DNA of 64,000 bases, from NCBI GenBank assembly GCA_025358125.1, contig JANYKS010000117.1:1-64000 (forward strand). The letters run 5' to 3'. Positions 23,990 through 32,748 of the stretch are shown here, piece by piece. A program made the position numbers and the translations under genes. The notes beneath the pieces are model-generated. The model was not told the DNA's origin and did no database searches. It worked only from the letters and a program-made list of their open reading frames with translations. How positions within the stretch are numbered: position 1 is the first letter of the stretch; each line of letters opens with the position of its first letter. This stretch comes from Actinomycetes bacterium (lineage in GTDB: Bacteria; Actinomycetota; Acidimicrobiia; Acidimicrobiales; Ilumatobacteraceae).

Positions 23990-26131
23990 ATGCGCACCCC
24001 GGTACGACTCCAGGTGTCGTTGACCGACTGCGGCGCGGCGTGTCTGGCGATGGTGCTGTCGGCGCACGGACGCGAGACGCGGACCGACGAATGTGCTTCG
24101 CTCGTCGGCAGCGGGCGCGACGGTTCTAGCGCCCGCGTGCTCGTCGAGACCGCTTGCGGCTTGGGGATGTCCGCTTCCGGCCGACGAATCGACGACACGG
24201 AACAGATACGCAACATTGCATTGCCGGCTATCGCTCATTGGGGCTTCGATCACTTCATCGTCGTCGACCACGTCGGGTCACGCAGCGTCGACATCATCGA
24301 CCCGAATTACGGCCGCCGGCGGCTGAGCCGGGCAGCGTTCGACGAGGGATTCACCGGCGTGCTGCTGACCTTCACACCAGGTCCGAGTTTCGAGACCGGA
24401 CGGATCGGCGGCCGATCCTCATCGCGGCGCTATCTGCGCGCCTACGCCATGGGACAACCACGGCTGCTCGGTCAGGTGTTGTTGGCATCACTGCTCATTC
24501 AAGCCGCAGCGCTCATCGTCCCCCTCTTTTCCAAGATCATCATCGACGGGCTGACCGGCCCGGATGCCTCGTCCCGGTTGCGCTCGCTCGGGCTCGCGAT
24601 GTTGGTTCTGCTCGTCGCCACCGTCGCCCTCAATGCAGTGCGCTCGGTCTGCCTGCTGTATTTGCAGGCCCGCGCCGACACGACCCTGACGGTCGGCTTC
24701 CTCGACCATCTGCTGTCGTTGCCCTACCAGTTCTTCGAGCAGCGTGGGACGGGTGATCTGACGACTCGACTGGCGAGCAACGCCGTGATCCGCGAGACGG
24801 TGACACGCCAGACAATGACGACGATACTCGACGGTTCAACCGCAATCGGCCTGCTGACGATCGTGACGATCGAGGACCGCATGCTCGGCGTCGTGGTGCT
24901 GTGTGTCACCGCTGCGCACGTCGCGATCAGCTTGGCGCTCGGTCGCCACATACGCGAGTTGACCGTCGCCGAGGTTGCTGCCGAAGCCCGGGCGCAGAGT
25001 TATCTGCTCGAGGCGCTCTCGGGCGTGCAATCCCTGAAGGCAGCGAGCGCCGAATCGCGAGCCGTCGACCATTGGCGGTCGTTGTTCGAGCATCGCCAAC
25101 AGGCCGGGCTGCGCCGCGGGCGAGCCAATGGAGCGATCGATGTCGCGACGGCAGGGGTGCAGGCGATTGGCCCAATCGTACTGCTGTGGATCGGAGGCCA
25201 GCGGGTGCTTGCCGGCACGATGACGCCGGGAACGATGGTCGCGCTGAACGCCTTGGCACTGGCAGCGATGACGCCGTTGATCTCGGTTGTGTCGAGCGTG
25301 CAGCGCATGCAGTTCGTCGCTTCGCTGATCGAACGACTCGCTGACGTGCTCGACGCCGAACCCGAACGCACCGACGGGCGCGTGCTGTCGTGCTTCACCG
25401 GGGCGATCGAACTCGATGACGTCAGCTTCCGGTATTCGCCGCAGGGACCGTGGGCGATCGAGCATTGCTCACTCTCGATCGAGGCCGGGCACACGGTCGC
25501 CATCGTTGGACGAAGTGGTTCGGGGAAATCCACCCTGGCCAACCTGCTGCTCGTCCTGCATCAACCAACCGAGGGCACGATTCGTTATGACGGTCTGCCG
25601 GAGCGGTCATTGGATTTGAAGTCCCTTCGGCACCGTTTCGGCGTCGTCCTGCAGGAGTCGGCGTTATTCAGCGGATCGATCCGCGACAACATTGCGCTCT
25701 GCGATCCGACGATGGCGCTCGACCGAGTCGTCGCCGCTGCACAACGTGCGGCCATCCATGACGACATCGTCATGCTGCCAATGGGGTACGAAACGAACTT
25801 GGCGGATCGGGGGGCTGGGCTGTCCGGTGGTCAACGACAACGGATAGCGCTCGCCAGGGCGCTCGCCGTTCGGCCGGCCGTTCTCGTGCTCGATGAGGCG
25901 ACGAGCCATCTGGACGCGATCACCGAAGCAGCCGTCGATCGGGCGCTGCGTGCCGTCGGTTGTACACGGATTCTCATCGCCCATCGCCTCAGCACCGTTC
26001 GCCACGCTGACGAGATCATCGTGTTGGATCACGGACGAATCGTCGAACGAGGCACCCACGACTCGCTGCTGATGTCAGGTGGCCACTACGCCTCACTGAT
26101 CGCCGAACAATTCACCGACGCAGTGCGGTGA
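23990..26131 (+). CDS. lanT: Peptidase C39-containing ABC exporter (LanT type)
   Basis: 713 residues from ATG 23990. The C39 protease domain has catalytic Cys14 (LTDCGAACLAMVL), His88 (FDHFIVV) and Asp104 (IIDPNYG), and should cut the precursor after Gly-Gly. A six-helix exporter domain follows (about residues 155-440), then the ATPase: Walker A GRSGSGKST near residue 507, signature LSGGQRQR near 610, Walker B VLVLDEAT near 630. It cleaves and exports the lanthipeptide. It is the last gene of the cluster. Confidence 0.93.
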   Translation: MRTPVRLQVSLTDCGAACLAMVLSAHGRETRTDECASLVGSGRDGSSARVLVETACGLGMSASGRRIDDTEQIRNIALPAIAHWGFDHFIVVDHVGSRSVDIIDPNYGRRRLSRAAFDEGFTGVLLTFTPGPSFETGRIGGRSSSRRYLRAYAMGQPRLLGQVLLASLLIQAAALIVPLFSKIIIDGLTGPDASSRLRSLGLAMLVLLVATVALNAVRSVCLLYLQARADTTLTVGFLDHLLSLPYQFFEQRGTGDLTTRLASNAVIRETVTRQTMTTILDGSTAIGLLTIVTIEDRMLGVVVLCVTAAHVAISLALGRHIRELTVAEVAAEARAQSYLLEALSGVQSLKAASAESRAVDHWRSLFEHRQQAGLRRGRANGAIDVATAGVQAIGPIVLLWIGGQRVLAGTMTPGTMVALNALALAAMTPLISVVSSVQRMQFVASLIERLADVLDAEPERTDGRVLSCFTGAIELDDVSFRYSPQGPWAIEHCSLSIEAGHTVAIVGRSGSGKSTLANLLLVLHQPTEGTIRYDGLPERSLDLKSLRHRFGVVLQESALFSGSIRDNIALCDPTMALDRVVAAAQRAAIHDDIVMLPMGYETNLADRGAGLSGGQRQRIALARALAVRPAVLVLDEATSHLDAITEAAVDRALRAVGCTRILIAHRLSTVRHADEIIVLDHGRIVERGTHDSLLMSGGHYASLIAEQFTDAVR

Positions 26132-26304
26132 GCCCCTACGGCGCGTCGCCGCCTCAGTGCATCGCCGTCTCAGCGCAGCGCCAACGCGCCCCGCGTCGTC
26201 ACCGGAAGTTCCGTCATCGGGCATACCACGACGATTCCAACCCTCAAGGTTTCGGCAAATCGGTCGACAACAGTTCAGGTAGGTCGAGGAACAGGTGACA
26301 CGAC

Positions 26305-26880
26305 GTGGCAGCGCACGAGTTCAGACGGACGGCGAACAGTGGAGGACAGCGTCGGCTCATGCGTGTCCTGTGCGTGCTGTGCCTCGGCGCGGTGCTGGCA
26401 GCCTGTCGACTCATCGGCGCCGAGGCGATCGGTCACCCCTCATCGGACGAGCAGGACGTGGTGGCTGCAGCCGGCTGGACCCGCATTGCGACGACGGAGA
26501 AGTACCTCGTGGTCGCGAACGTGCTGCCCGGTGAGCAGATGTTCACCGCGCCAGAGGCCCAAGCCGAGCATCCGACGCAGGGCGAGCTCATCATCGAGGG
26601 CACCGGCCAGGCCCTCGGCGCGAACGTTCGACACGTCGAGGCCCACATCTACGACCGAAGGACCGGAATGCCGCTGACGAACGTCACGCCCACTATCGTC
26701 GTCCTCAACCGAACGACCGGTGAGCGGACCGAGGTCGCGTCCACACTGATGCAGGACGTGAACATCGGTGCGCTCGACCTCCACTACGGCAACAACGTCG
26801 CGGTCCCGGGCAGCAGCGACCTCAGCCTGACGATCACGATCGGCGACCAGGAGGTGACCCTCGATGGCCATCTCGACTGA
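26305..26880 (+). CDS. Lipoprotein, possible Tp34-like metal-binding family
   Basis: 191 residues from GTG 26305; ATG 26359 gives a neater signal (MRVLCVLCLGAVLAAC) with GGAGG 13 bases upstream and may be the true start. The lipobox is VLAAC. The mature part is beta-rich: VRHVEAHIYDRRTG and LDLHYGNNVAV recall the HLEADI and HYGxNV segments of Tp34-type periplasmic iron-binding proteins, but the match is weak. Its end overlaps the diguanylate cyclase start by 17 bases, so the two are co-translated. Confidence 0.6.
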   Translation: MAAHEFRRTANSGGQRRLMRVLCVLCLGAVLAACRLIGAEAIGHPSSDEQDVVAAAGWTRIATTEKYLVVANVLPGEQMFTAPEAQAEHPTQGELIIEGTGQALGANVRHVEAHIYDRRTGMPLTNVTPTIVVLNRTTGERTEVASTLMQDVNIGALDLHYGNNVAVPGSSDLSLTITIGDQEVTLDGHLD

Positions 26881-28774
26881 ATCCCGCACGTTCAGGCAGC
26901 GCATCATCGATCTGCCGGTCGGCCGCAAGTTGTTCGTCGGCTTCGCGGCACTGACCTGCGTGCTCGCGCTCGTGATCGGCTGCCTCTTGCTCACCGTCTC
27001 GCGCCTCGGCGCCGCCAACGATCACATCGTCGGCGTGGCTGCGGACCGATCCCAATCGGCCGACCACCTTCGGTTCGCCGCGGCCGAACTCCGCGCCGCG
27101 CAGCAGGCGTACGTGCTCGCCGGGCCGGCGACGCGGACGCAGTTCGATCGGGCTGCCGGCCAGTTCGAGACGGCGCTTCAGGATCTACGCCAGAGCGGTG
27201 GCGATCCGGTCGCGCGGGCGCTGATCCAGAAGATCGCGACGGGGTACCAGACCTTTCTCGGCACGGATCAACTGATCTGGGAAGCTCTGCAATCCGGGAA
27301 TCAGGTGCTGGCGCGCAACCTTACTCTCGGTGCCGAGAGCCTCGCGTTCGGGTTCATGGCCGACGACGCATCGAAGTTCGCCGAGTCCGCAGAAGCCGGT
27401 CGTCTCGATGCCGTCGCCCGCTTCCGCGACACGTCGTCGGATGCGCGCGCCCTCGGGGTCGTGCTCAGTATCGTCGCTCTCGTCGTGATGACGCTCGCGA
27501 GTTGGGCGATCACCAAGCTGATCCGTGATCCTCTCCATCGCGTGCAACAGGCTGCCGAGCGGGCGGCCGAAGGCGATCTCGAAGCCGAAGCGGACGTGAA
27601 CGGCGACGACGAGACCGGGCGGCTGGCACGAGCGTTCAACAGCATGCTCAGCAAACTGCGGCTCCGGGAGGAGACGTTGCTCGCCGATCATCGCCGGCAG
27701 GAGACGTCGAGCAAGGTCCACCGCGCATTGGAGATGTCCGACGACGAGTCGACGGCACTCGAGGTCGTCGGACTCACCATTGCCGAAGTGCTCCCGGGAC
27801 GCTCAGCCGAACTGCTGCTCGCCGACAACAGCAAGTCGAATCTCGAGCAGGCCGTTGTGGCCGGCGACAACCCTGATGGTCCCGGCTGTCCGGTCGCCTC
27901 GCCCTTCTCATGCGTTGCGGTGCGCAGTGGCTCTGCCGTCACGTTCGCATCCAGCACCGCGCTCGACGCCTGCCCGCATCTGCGCAACCGTGGCGTCGCC
28001 CCGTGTTCGGCCGTCTGCGTGCCGGTCACGTTCATGGGTCGAGCGATAGGTGTGATCCATGCGGTCGGCGTCGAGGACCAGGTGCCGCACGTGAACGAGA
28101 TCGAGGCGTTGTCGATGCTGTCCACCCAGGCCGGCGCCCGGATCGGCATGTTGCGCACCATGGTTCGCACCCAGGAACAGGCTTCCACCGATTCGCTCAC
28201 CGGTCTGATCAACCGGCGTACGTTCCAGACGCGCATTCGGGCACTGCGCCGCAACAACACCCGGTTCGTGCTGGTGATGGCCGACATCGACCACTTCAAA
28301 AAGGTCAATGACACGTATGGCCACGAGACCGGCGACCGCGCCCTCAAGACGTTTTGCGAGGTGGCGAAGAGTTCCCTCCGCGAGACCGATCTGATGGCCA
28401 GGTGGGGCGGCGAGGAGTTCGCATTCGCGTTCCGCGATTTGGACGCGACCCAGGCGCGCGACGTCATCGATCGGATCCGGCTCGAGCTGTCCGCTCGGCT
28501 GTCGACCAGTGATCTGCCCGGCTTCACCGCCAGCTTCGGCATCGTCGCCGCCGACTGTTGCGCGAGCCTCGAGGACGCGGTGCGGCTGGCCGACGACTCG
28601 CTGTACCAGGCAAAGGCGCAGGGCCGCAATTGCTCCGTCATCGCGTCCACCGAAACCACCATCCCTGGGACGGCCACCGCGCAGCCGATGGTCCGCGTGA
28701 CCGAGAAGCTGCGTTCGAACGTCGTGGGTGTGCTCGCAAGCCTCGCTCGCGACGACGACCCGTTGGACCGTTGA
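26864..28774 (+). CDS. Membrane diguanylate cyclase (HAMP-GAF-GGDEF)
   Basis: 636 residues. TM1 at about 23-46 and TM2 at about 193-215 flank an extracytoplasmic helical sensor. HAMP (KLIRDPLHRVQQAAERAAEGD), a cysteine-containing GAF-like domain (about 290-440), then GGDEF: STDSLTGLINRRTF, ADIDHFKKVNDTYGH, and intact GGEEF around residue 515. RETD five residues before GGEEF is the inhibitory I-site, so product feedback is expected. It makes c-di-GMP from two GTP. It lies 0.7 kb downstream of the lanthipeptide exporter, with the lipoprotein as likely partner. Confidence 0.92.
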   Translation: MAISTESRTFRQRIIDLPVGRKLFVGFAALTCVLALVIGCLLLTVSRLGAANDHIVGVAADRSQSADHLRFAAAELRAAQQAYVLAGPATRTQFDRAAGQFETALQDLRQSGGDPVARALIQKIATGYQTFLGTDQLIWEALQSGNQVLARNLTLGAESLAFGFMADDASKFAESAEAGRLDAVARFRDTSSDARALGVVLSIVALVVMTLASWAITKLIRDPLHRVQQAAERAAEGDLEAEADVNGDDETGRLARAFNSMLSKLRLREETLLADHRRQETSSKVHRALEMSDDESTALEVVGLTIAEVLPGRSAELLLADNSKSNLEQAVVAGDNPDGPGCPVASPFSCVAVRSGSAVTFASSTALDACPHLRNRGVAPCSAVCVPVTFMGRAIGVIHAVGVEDQVPHVNEIEALSMLSTQAGARIGMLRTMVRTQEQASTDSLTGLINRRTFQTRIRALRRNNTRFVLVMADIDHFKKVNDTYGHETGDRALKTFCEVAKSSLRETDLMARWGGEEFAFAFRDLDATQARDVIDRIRLELSARLSTSDLPGFTASFGIVAADCCASLEDAVRLADDSLYQAKAQGRNCSVIASTETTIPGTATAQPMVRVTEKLRSNVVGVLASLARDDDPLDR

Positions 28775-28861
28775 TCCGCGATGCTCTTGGTCGTCAGTCA
28801 TCTCTGACGACTGTGGGCGAGTTCCCGCGACCACACCCGTGGTCCCCGGTCGGCTCCGATC

Positions 28862-29641
28862 TCAGGCTCGCAGAGCGAGGTATTCGTCGCACATCTCGAT
28901 CAGGCGCTCACGCCCGAAGCTGAGTTCGTGGCCGCCGTGGACGACCGTCACCGGTAGCTTGCGAAGTCGCCGCATCGTCGACACGTATGCATCGACGTCT
29001 GATCCGCCCAGCTCGTCGAGCAACGGACCGTCGTAGGCCGCGTCCCCGGAGAACAGAATCCCCGTCGACTCTTCCCACAGCCCGATGCTGCCTGGCGAGT
29101 GCCCCGGCAGGTGCAGGACCTCCAAGCTCCGGTTGCCGAGGTCGATGATGTCGCCGTCGTCGAGCAAACGCGTCGCCGGGACGGGGGCGCCTTCGGAGAT
29201 CGTCGCCTCCAGTCCTCCTGGTGGAACGGCGTCGACGAACAGCTCGGGGATCTGATATCCGGCTCGCCGGTAGGGGCCGAGCACTGTCTCGTCGTAGACG
29301 GACGATTCGAGAAACGTTGTCACCGGTTCGGACAACTCGCCGGCCTCCACCCGGTGCACCGCCCTGTCGGCGAACTCGTGGAGTCCGCCGATGTGGTCGC
29401 TATGGGTATGCGTTGCCACCGCGAGCAACCCGTTGGCCAGCTCGCGCTCGACGAGATGGCGCAGCGGGGCGAGGCCGAGCGAGGTGTCGATCACGAGGTC
29501 GATGTCGCGACCCTCGATGTGCCACACATTGCAGCGCAGGAGCGGATGGACGTGAGGCTCGGTCACGAGCGTGATCCCATCGCCGGCCCGCTCACAAACG
29601 AACCACGGATCGGCGACAGGCAAGTGGATCACCGTGTGCAC
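28862..29641 (-). CDS. MBL-fold metallo-hydrolase
   Basis: 259 residues. The metal motif THSDHIGG stands near residue 78, further ligands are in LHLPGHSPGSIG and LFSGDAAYDG, and VVHGGHE supplies the last His. No signal peptide is seen. The glyoxalase II-like superfamily hydrolyses thioesters, lactones or related bonds; the substrate cannot be read. The 3' end faces the diguanylate cyclase. Confidence 0.85.
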   Translation of the reverse strand: MHTVIHLPVADPWFVCERAGDGITLVTEPHVHPLLRCNVWHIEGRDIDLVIDTSLGLAPLRHLVERELANGLLAVATHTHSDHIGGLHEFADRAVHRVEAGELSEPVTTFLESSVYDETVLGPYRRAGYQIPELFVDAVPPGGLEATISEGAPVPATRLLDDGDIIDLGNRSLEVLHLPGHSPGSIGLWEESTGILFSGDAAYDGPLLDELGGSDVDAYVSTMRRLRKLPVTVVHGGHELSFGRERLIEMCDEYLALRA

Positions 29642-29708
29642 GCTAACAACCCAAGTCCGTGCCCAAACAGGCGCGCAACGCGGGAGGCAGGCAGGTCTGT
29701 TCCCGACC

Positions 29709-30542
29709 TCAGCGGGCCAGGAAGGCGAGCAGGGCCTGGTTGAACTCCTCGGCGTGGGAGGCGTTGATTCCGTGCGGGCCGCCCTCGATCACCACGAGAT
29801 CGCTGTCGGTGATGCTTTCGGCCGAGCGCTTGCCGCTGACCTCGAACGGGACGATGGCATCCGAGTCTCCGTGAATGATCAACGTCGGTACCGTCACCTG
29901 CTCGAGATCGCCGCGGAAGTCGGTGCGGGCGAACGCCGTGATGCAGTCCAGCGTTCCCTTCGGGCTGGCGAACGCGGCGATGTCCCGTGCGTACTCGCGC
30001 TGGGCCTCGCTGACCTTCAGCTGCCCGCTTGCACTGAAGAAGCCGGTCGTGAACTGGTCGAGGAAGGCCAACCGGTCGCTCTTCACCCCAGCCTGGAAGC
30101 CGGCGATCGCGTCATCGTCCAGTCCGCCGTCGGGGTTGTCGTCGGACTTGTACAGGTATGGCGGGACGGCCGCGGCGAGCACCGCCTGAGCCACCCGGTC
30201 GCTGCCGTAGGTGCCGAGATACCGCACGACCTCACCGCCACCCATCGAGAACCCGACAAGGGTCGCCTCGCGCACGTCGAGGTGCTCCAGCAGGGCATTG
30301 AGGTCTGCGGCGAACGTGTCGTAGTCATAGCCGCCCCAAGGCTGCGAGGAGTTTCCGAAGCCGCGTCGGTCGTACGCGATGACGCGATACCCGGCCGCTA
30401 CCAACGCAGGCACCTGGTTCTCCCACGAACGCCCACTCAACGGCCATCCGTGAATCAGCACGACCGGCCTGCCCGCTCCGTGATCCTCGTAGTGCAGTTC
30501 GATTGGGGTGTCGTTCTCGGTGCCTACCGTGAGCTTGGACAT
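29709..30542 (-). CDS. Alpha/beta hydrolase, non-haem haloperoxidase (chloroperoxidase)-like
   Basis: 277 residues. Oxyanion HGWPLSG, nucleophile elbow GFSMGG (Ser about 98), acid Asp in IHGDSDAIVPF and His in GGPHGI complete the triad. YDRRGFGNSSQPWGGYDYDTFAADL is the hallmark of the cofactor-free haloperoxidase/perhydrolase esterase group. It hydrolyses esters and may form peracids. It lies downstream of the iron-permease-like gene on the same strand. Confidence 0.9.
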   Translation of the reverse strand: MSKLTVGTENDTPIELHYEDHGAGRPVVLIHGWPLSGRSWENQVPALVAAGYRVIAYDRRGFGNSSQPWGGYDYDTFAADLNALLEHLDVREATLVGFSMGGGEVVRYLGTYGSDRVAQAVLAAAVPPYLYKSDDNPDGGLDDDAIAGFQAGVKSDRLAFLDQFTTGFFSASGQLKVSEAQREYARDIAAFASPKGTLDCITAFARTDFRGDLEQVTVPTLIIHGDSDAIVPFEVSGKRSAESITDSDLVVIEGGPHGINASHAEEFNQALLAFLAR

Positions 30543-30644
30543 GGGGAGCCTCCGTCTTTGTCGGGTGAAGAATTAATGGTCGAACGAACCGCGACGGAGC
30601 CCTGGCTATTCCCGAAGCCCGGGGGATGCGACCATCGCCCACAT

Positions 30645-31199
30645 TCAGCGATCCGCATCGCTCCTCGTGAGGCGGGAGGCCCGTTCGCGGTCGGCGAGGT
30701 TGAGGTCGGCCAGTGCGTGGAGATCCACGTCGCCGGCCTCTTCCACCGCGATGAGGGTGTCATCGGCATGAGCCGAAGAGCGGATCAATTCGTCGAGCTT
30801 GCGTTGCGTTGCGGACGTCTGTCGGTCCTGGGTGTGCTGGATGACGAACACCATGACGAACGTGACGGACCCGGTCACGCTGTAGAGGGTTATCTGCCAC
30901 CATGCCGGGAAACCAGACACGAATCCGACCAGGGCCCACACCACAACGAACAATGCGGCAACGATTCCAGCGCCGGAGAGGGCGACAACGCCGCCGACGC
31001 GGTGGAGCACGCGACTCGTCCAATGCCGCTGCTCCCAGCCGGCCGCATGAGCGGATGCAACTGATGTGCCTCGAAACATTCCACGGTGCCAACGGTCGTC
31101 CGGGCGTTGTTGCGCCACCCGTCGACGCTGCTGATCGAGCCAGCGTTGCCGATCGCTCGTCCCACCGCCTGACGGCGGATGTTCGCTGTTCGTCACCAA
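30645..31199 (-). CDS. Low-affinity iron permease family membrane protein
   Basis: 184 residues. A long polar, Arg/Gln-rich N-terminus (about 75 residues) is followed by two membrane helices (VVALSGAGIVAALFVVVWALVG; WWQITLYSVTGSVTFVMVFV) and the family signature QHTQDRQTSATQRKLDELIR. Transport has been shown only for distant fungal members (Fet4); bacterial roles are unproven. It begins 66 bases downstream of the lpd stop. Confidence 0.75.
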   Translation of the reverse strand: MVTNSEHPPSGGGTSDRQRWLDQQRRRVAQQRPDDRWHRGMFRGTSVASAHAAGWEQRHWTSRVLHRVGGVVALSGAGIVAALFVVVWALVGFVSGFPAWWQITLYSVTGSVTFVMVFVIQHTQDRQTSATQRKLDELIRSSAHADDTLIAVEEAGDVDLHALADLNLADRERASRLTRSDADR

Positions 31200-31265
31200 C
31201 GACCGGTACCCGTCGTTGATCTCATCAAAACACCTTCGTGCGTGGATGGCGCGCGGACGGCAGGC

Positions 31266-32693
31266 TCAGCGGTGCCGGCCCGGAACGTGAACAGGTCTGC
31301 CGAGGGCCAGCCGGGCCGCTTCACCGAGTTGTTCGCTCAGCGTCGGGTGGGCGTAGATGCTGCCGGCTATGTCTTCCAACGTTGCGGCCATCTCGATCGC
31401 GAGAACGCCCTGGCCGATCAGCTCCGAGGCGTGCGGGCCGACGATATGGACGCCGACGACGGTCGTCGTGTTTCGCTCCCAGACGAGCTGCAGGAATCCG
31501 TCCCGGGCAGCCATCGTGGCGGCGCGCCCTGACGCTACGAGTGCAAGAGTGACGGCATCAACATCGATACCGGCCGCGCCAGCGTCGTCGGCGGTATATC
31601 CAGCGGTCGCCACCTCCGGGTCGCAGAAGACCACGGCCGGGATAGTTGCCGGGTTGAACTCGGCGCGCTGTCCACACAACGCCTCAACCGCTACTTCGGC
31701 CTCGGCCGTCGCCTTGTGGGCGAGCGCTGGACCGGTGACGATGTCGCCGATCGCGGCGATGTGCGGTGTTGCCCGGCGGTCGCCGGCCACGTTCACGAGC
31801 CCGCGCTCGTCGATGACAGCACCGGCCGTATCGAGGCCGAGATGCTCGGTGTTCGGACTTCGGCCGACAGCGACTATCACCTTGTCGACCTCGATTGCGA
31901 CCATGGAGCCCGACTGTGCGACGTGGAGGTTCATCCCGTCGAAATGTTGTGCCGTTGCGTTGACGACCAGATTGATACCGAGCTGGCGGAGACGACGCGT
32001 CACAGGCCGCGCGAAGGCCTTGTCCATTGCGGGGAGGACTCGGTCGCAGAACTCGACGATGGTCACCTTCGCGCCGAGTTTGGCCAGCGCCGTGCCGATC
32101 TCGAGACCGATGTATCCGCCACCGACAACAGCCACAGCACGCGGGATCTCCTGCAGTGCGAGAGCATCGGTTGAATCCAGGATCAGTACGCCGTCGCGCG
32201 GCAGCGCTGCCAACGCGGCCGGCCTCGACCCTGTCGCCAGCACGAGGTCGGTGAACTGGAAGTACTGCGCTGGAGCCAGCGGGTTGGTGGGGTCGTTCAC
32301 GACGAGCTGATCGGGACGGCTCAACTGTGCCTGCCCGGCGATGACGCTGACACCCGCGGCGCGCAGCAGTTGGCTGACGCCTGCCGTGAGGCCGTCGACC
32401 AACCGTGTCTTCCACTGCTGCCAGGCACCCAACTCCAGCGTGATGTCACCCGTGCGGATGCCGGCGTGCCCGAGCGAGCGCGTCCTGTGGATGTGGTCGG
32501 CGACCTCGATCAGGGCCTTGCTCGGGATGCAGCCGACGCGCAGGCACACTCCTCCAACGCCGTCCTCGCCGTCGCGGTCGACCAGGATCACGTTGCGGCC
32601 GAGCTGGGCACCGCGCAGTGCGGCCGCGTAGCCACCGGGTCCGCCGCCGACGATCATGAGGTCGGCGGAAACCGCTATCTCGCCTACGACCAT
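31266..32693 (-). CDS. lpdA: Dihydrolipoyl dehydrogenase (E3)
   Basis: 475 residues from ATG 32693; an ATG at 32729 and a TTG at 32744 are in frame but give an odd hydrophobic extension. FAD loop MIVGGGPGGYAAA, redox disulfide in GVCLRVGCIPSK, NAD loop VVGGGYIGLEIG, and the C-terminal His-Glu pair in HPTLSE. It reoxidises the lipoyl arms of the E2 encoded directly upstream. It is the last gene of the E1-alpha/E1-beta/E2/E3 operon. Confidence 0.93.
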   Translation of the reverse strand: MVVGEIAVSADLMIVGGGPGGYAAALRGAQLGRNVILVDRDGEDGVGGVCLRVGCIPSKALIEVADHIHRTRSLGHAGIRTGDITLELGAWQQWKTRLVDGLTAGVSQLLRAAGVSVIAGQAQLSRPDQLVVNDPTNPLAPAQYFQFTDLVLATGSRPAALAALPRDGVLILDSTDALALQEIPRAVAVVGGGYIGLEIGTALAKLGAKVTIVEFCDRVLPAMDKAFARPVTRRLRQLGINLVVNATAQHFDGMNLHVAQSGSMVAIEVDKVIVAVGRSPNTEHLGLDTAGAVIDERGLVNVAGDRRATPHIAAIGDIVTGPALAHKATAEAEVAVEALCGQRAEFNPATIPAVVFCDPEVATAGYTADDAGAAGIDVDAVTLALVASGRAATMAARDGFLQLVWERNTTTVVGVHIVGPHASELIGQGVLAIEMAATLEDIAGSIYAHPTLSEQLGEAARLALGRPVHVPGRHR

Positions 32694-32748
32694 GGAGATA
32701 CCGGCGACCCTGAAGATTTTGGCGACCATGAAAATTTTGGGCAATCGG

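Noticed and set aside
29571-31064. 497-codon plus-strand frame across three minus-strand genes
   Set aside because: It crosses the boundaries of the MBL, hydrolase and iron-permease genes, all with strong family signatures on the other strand.
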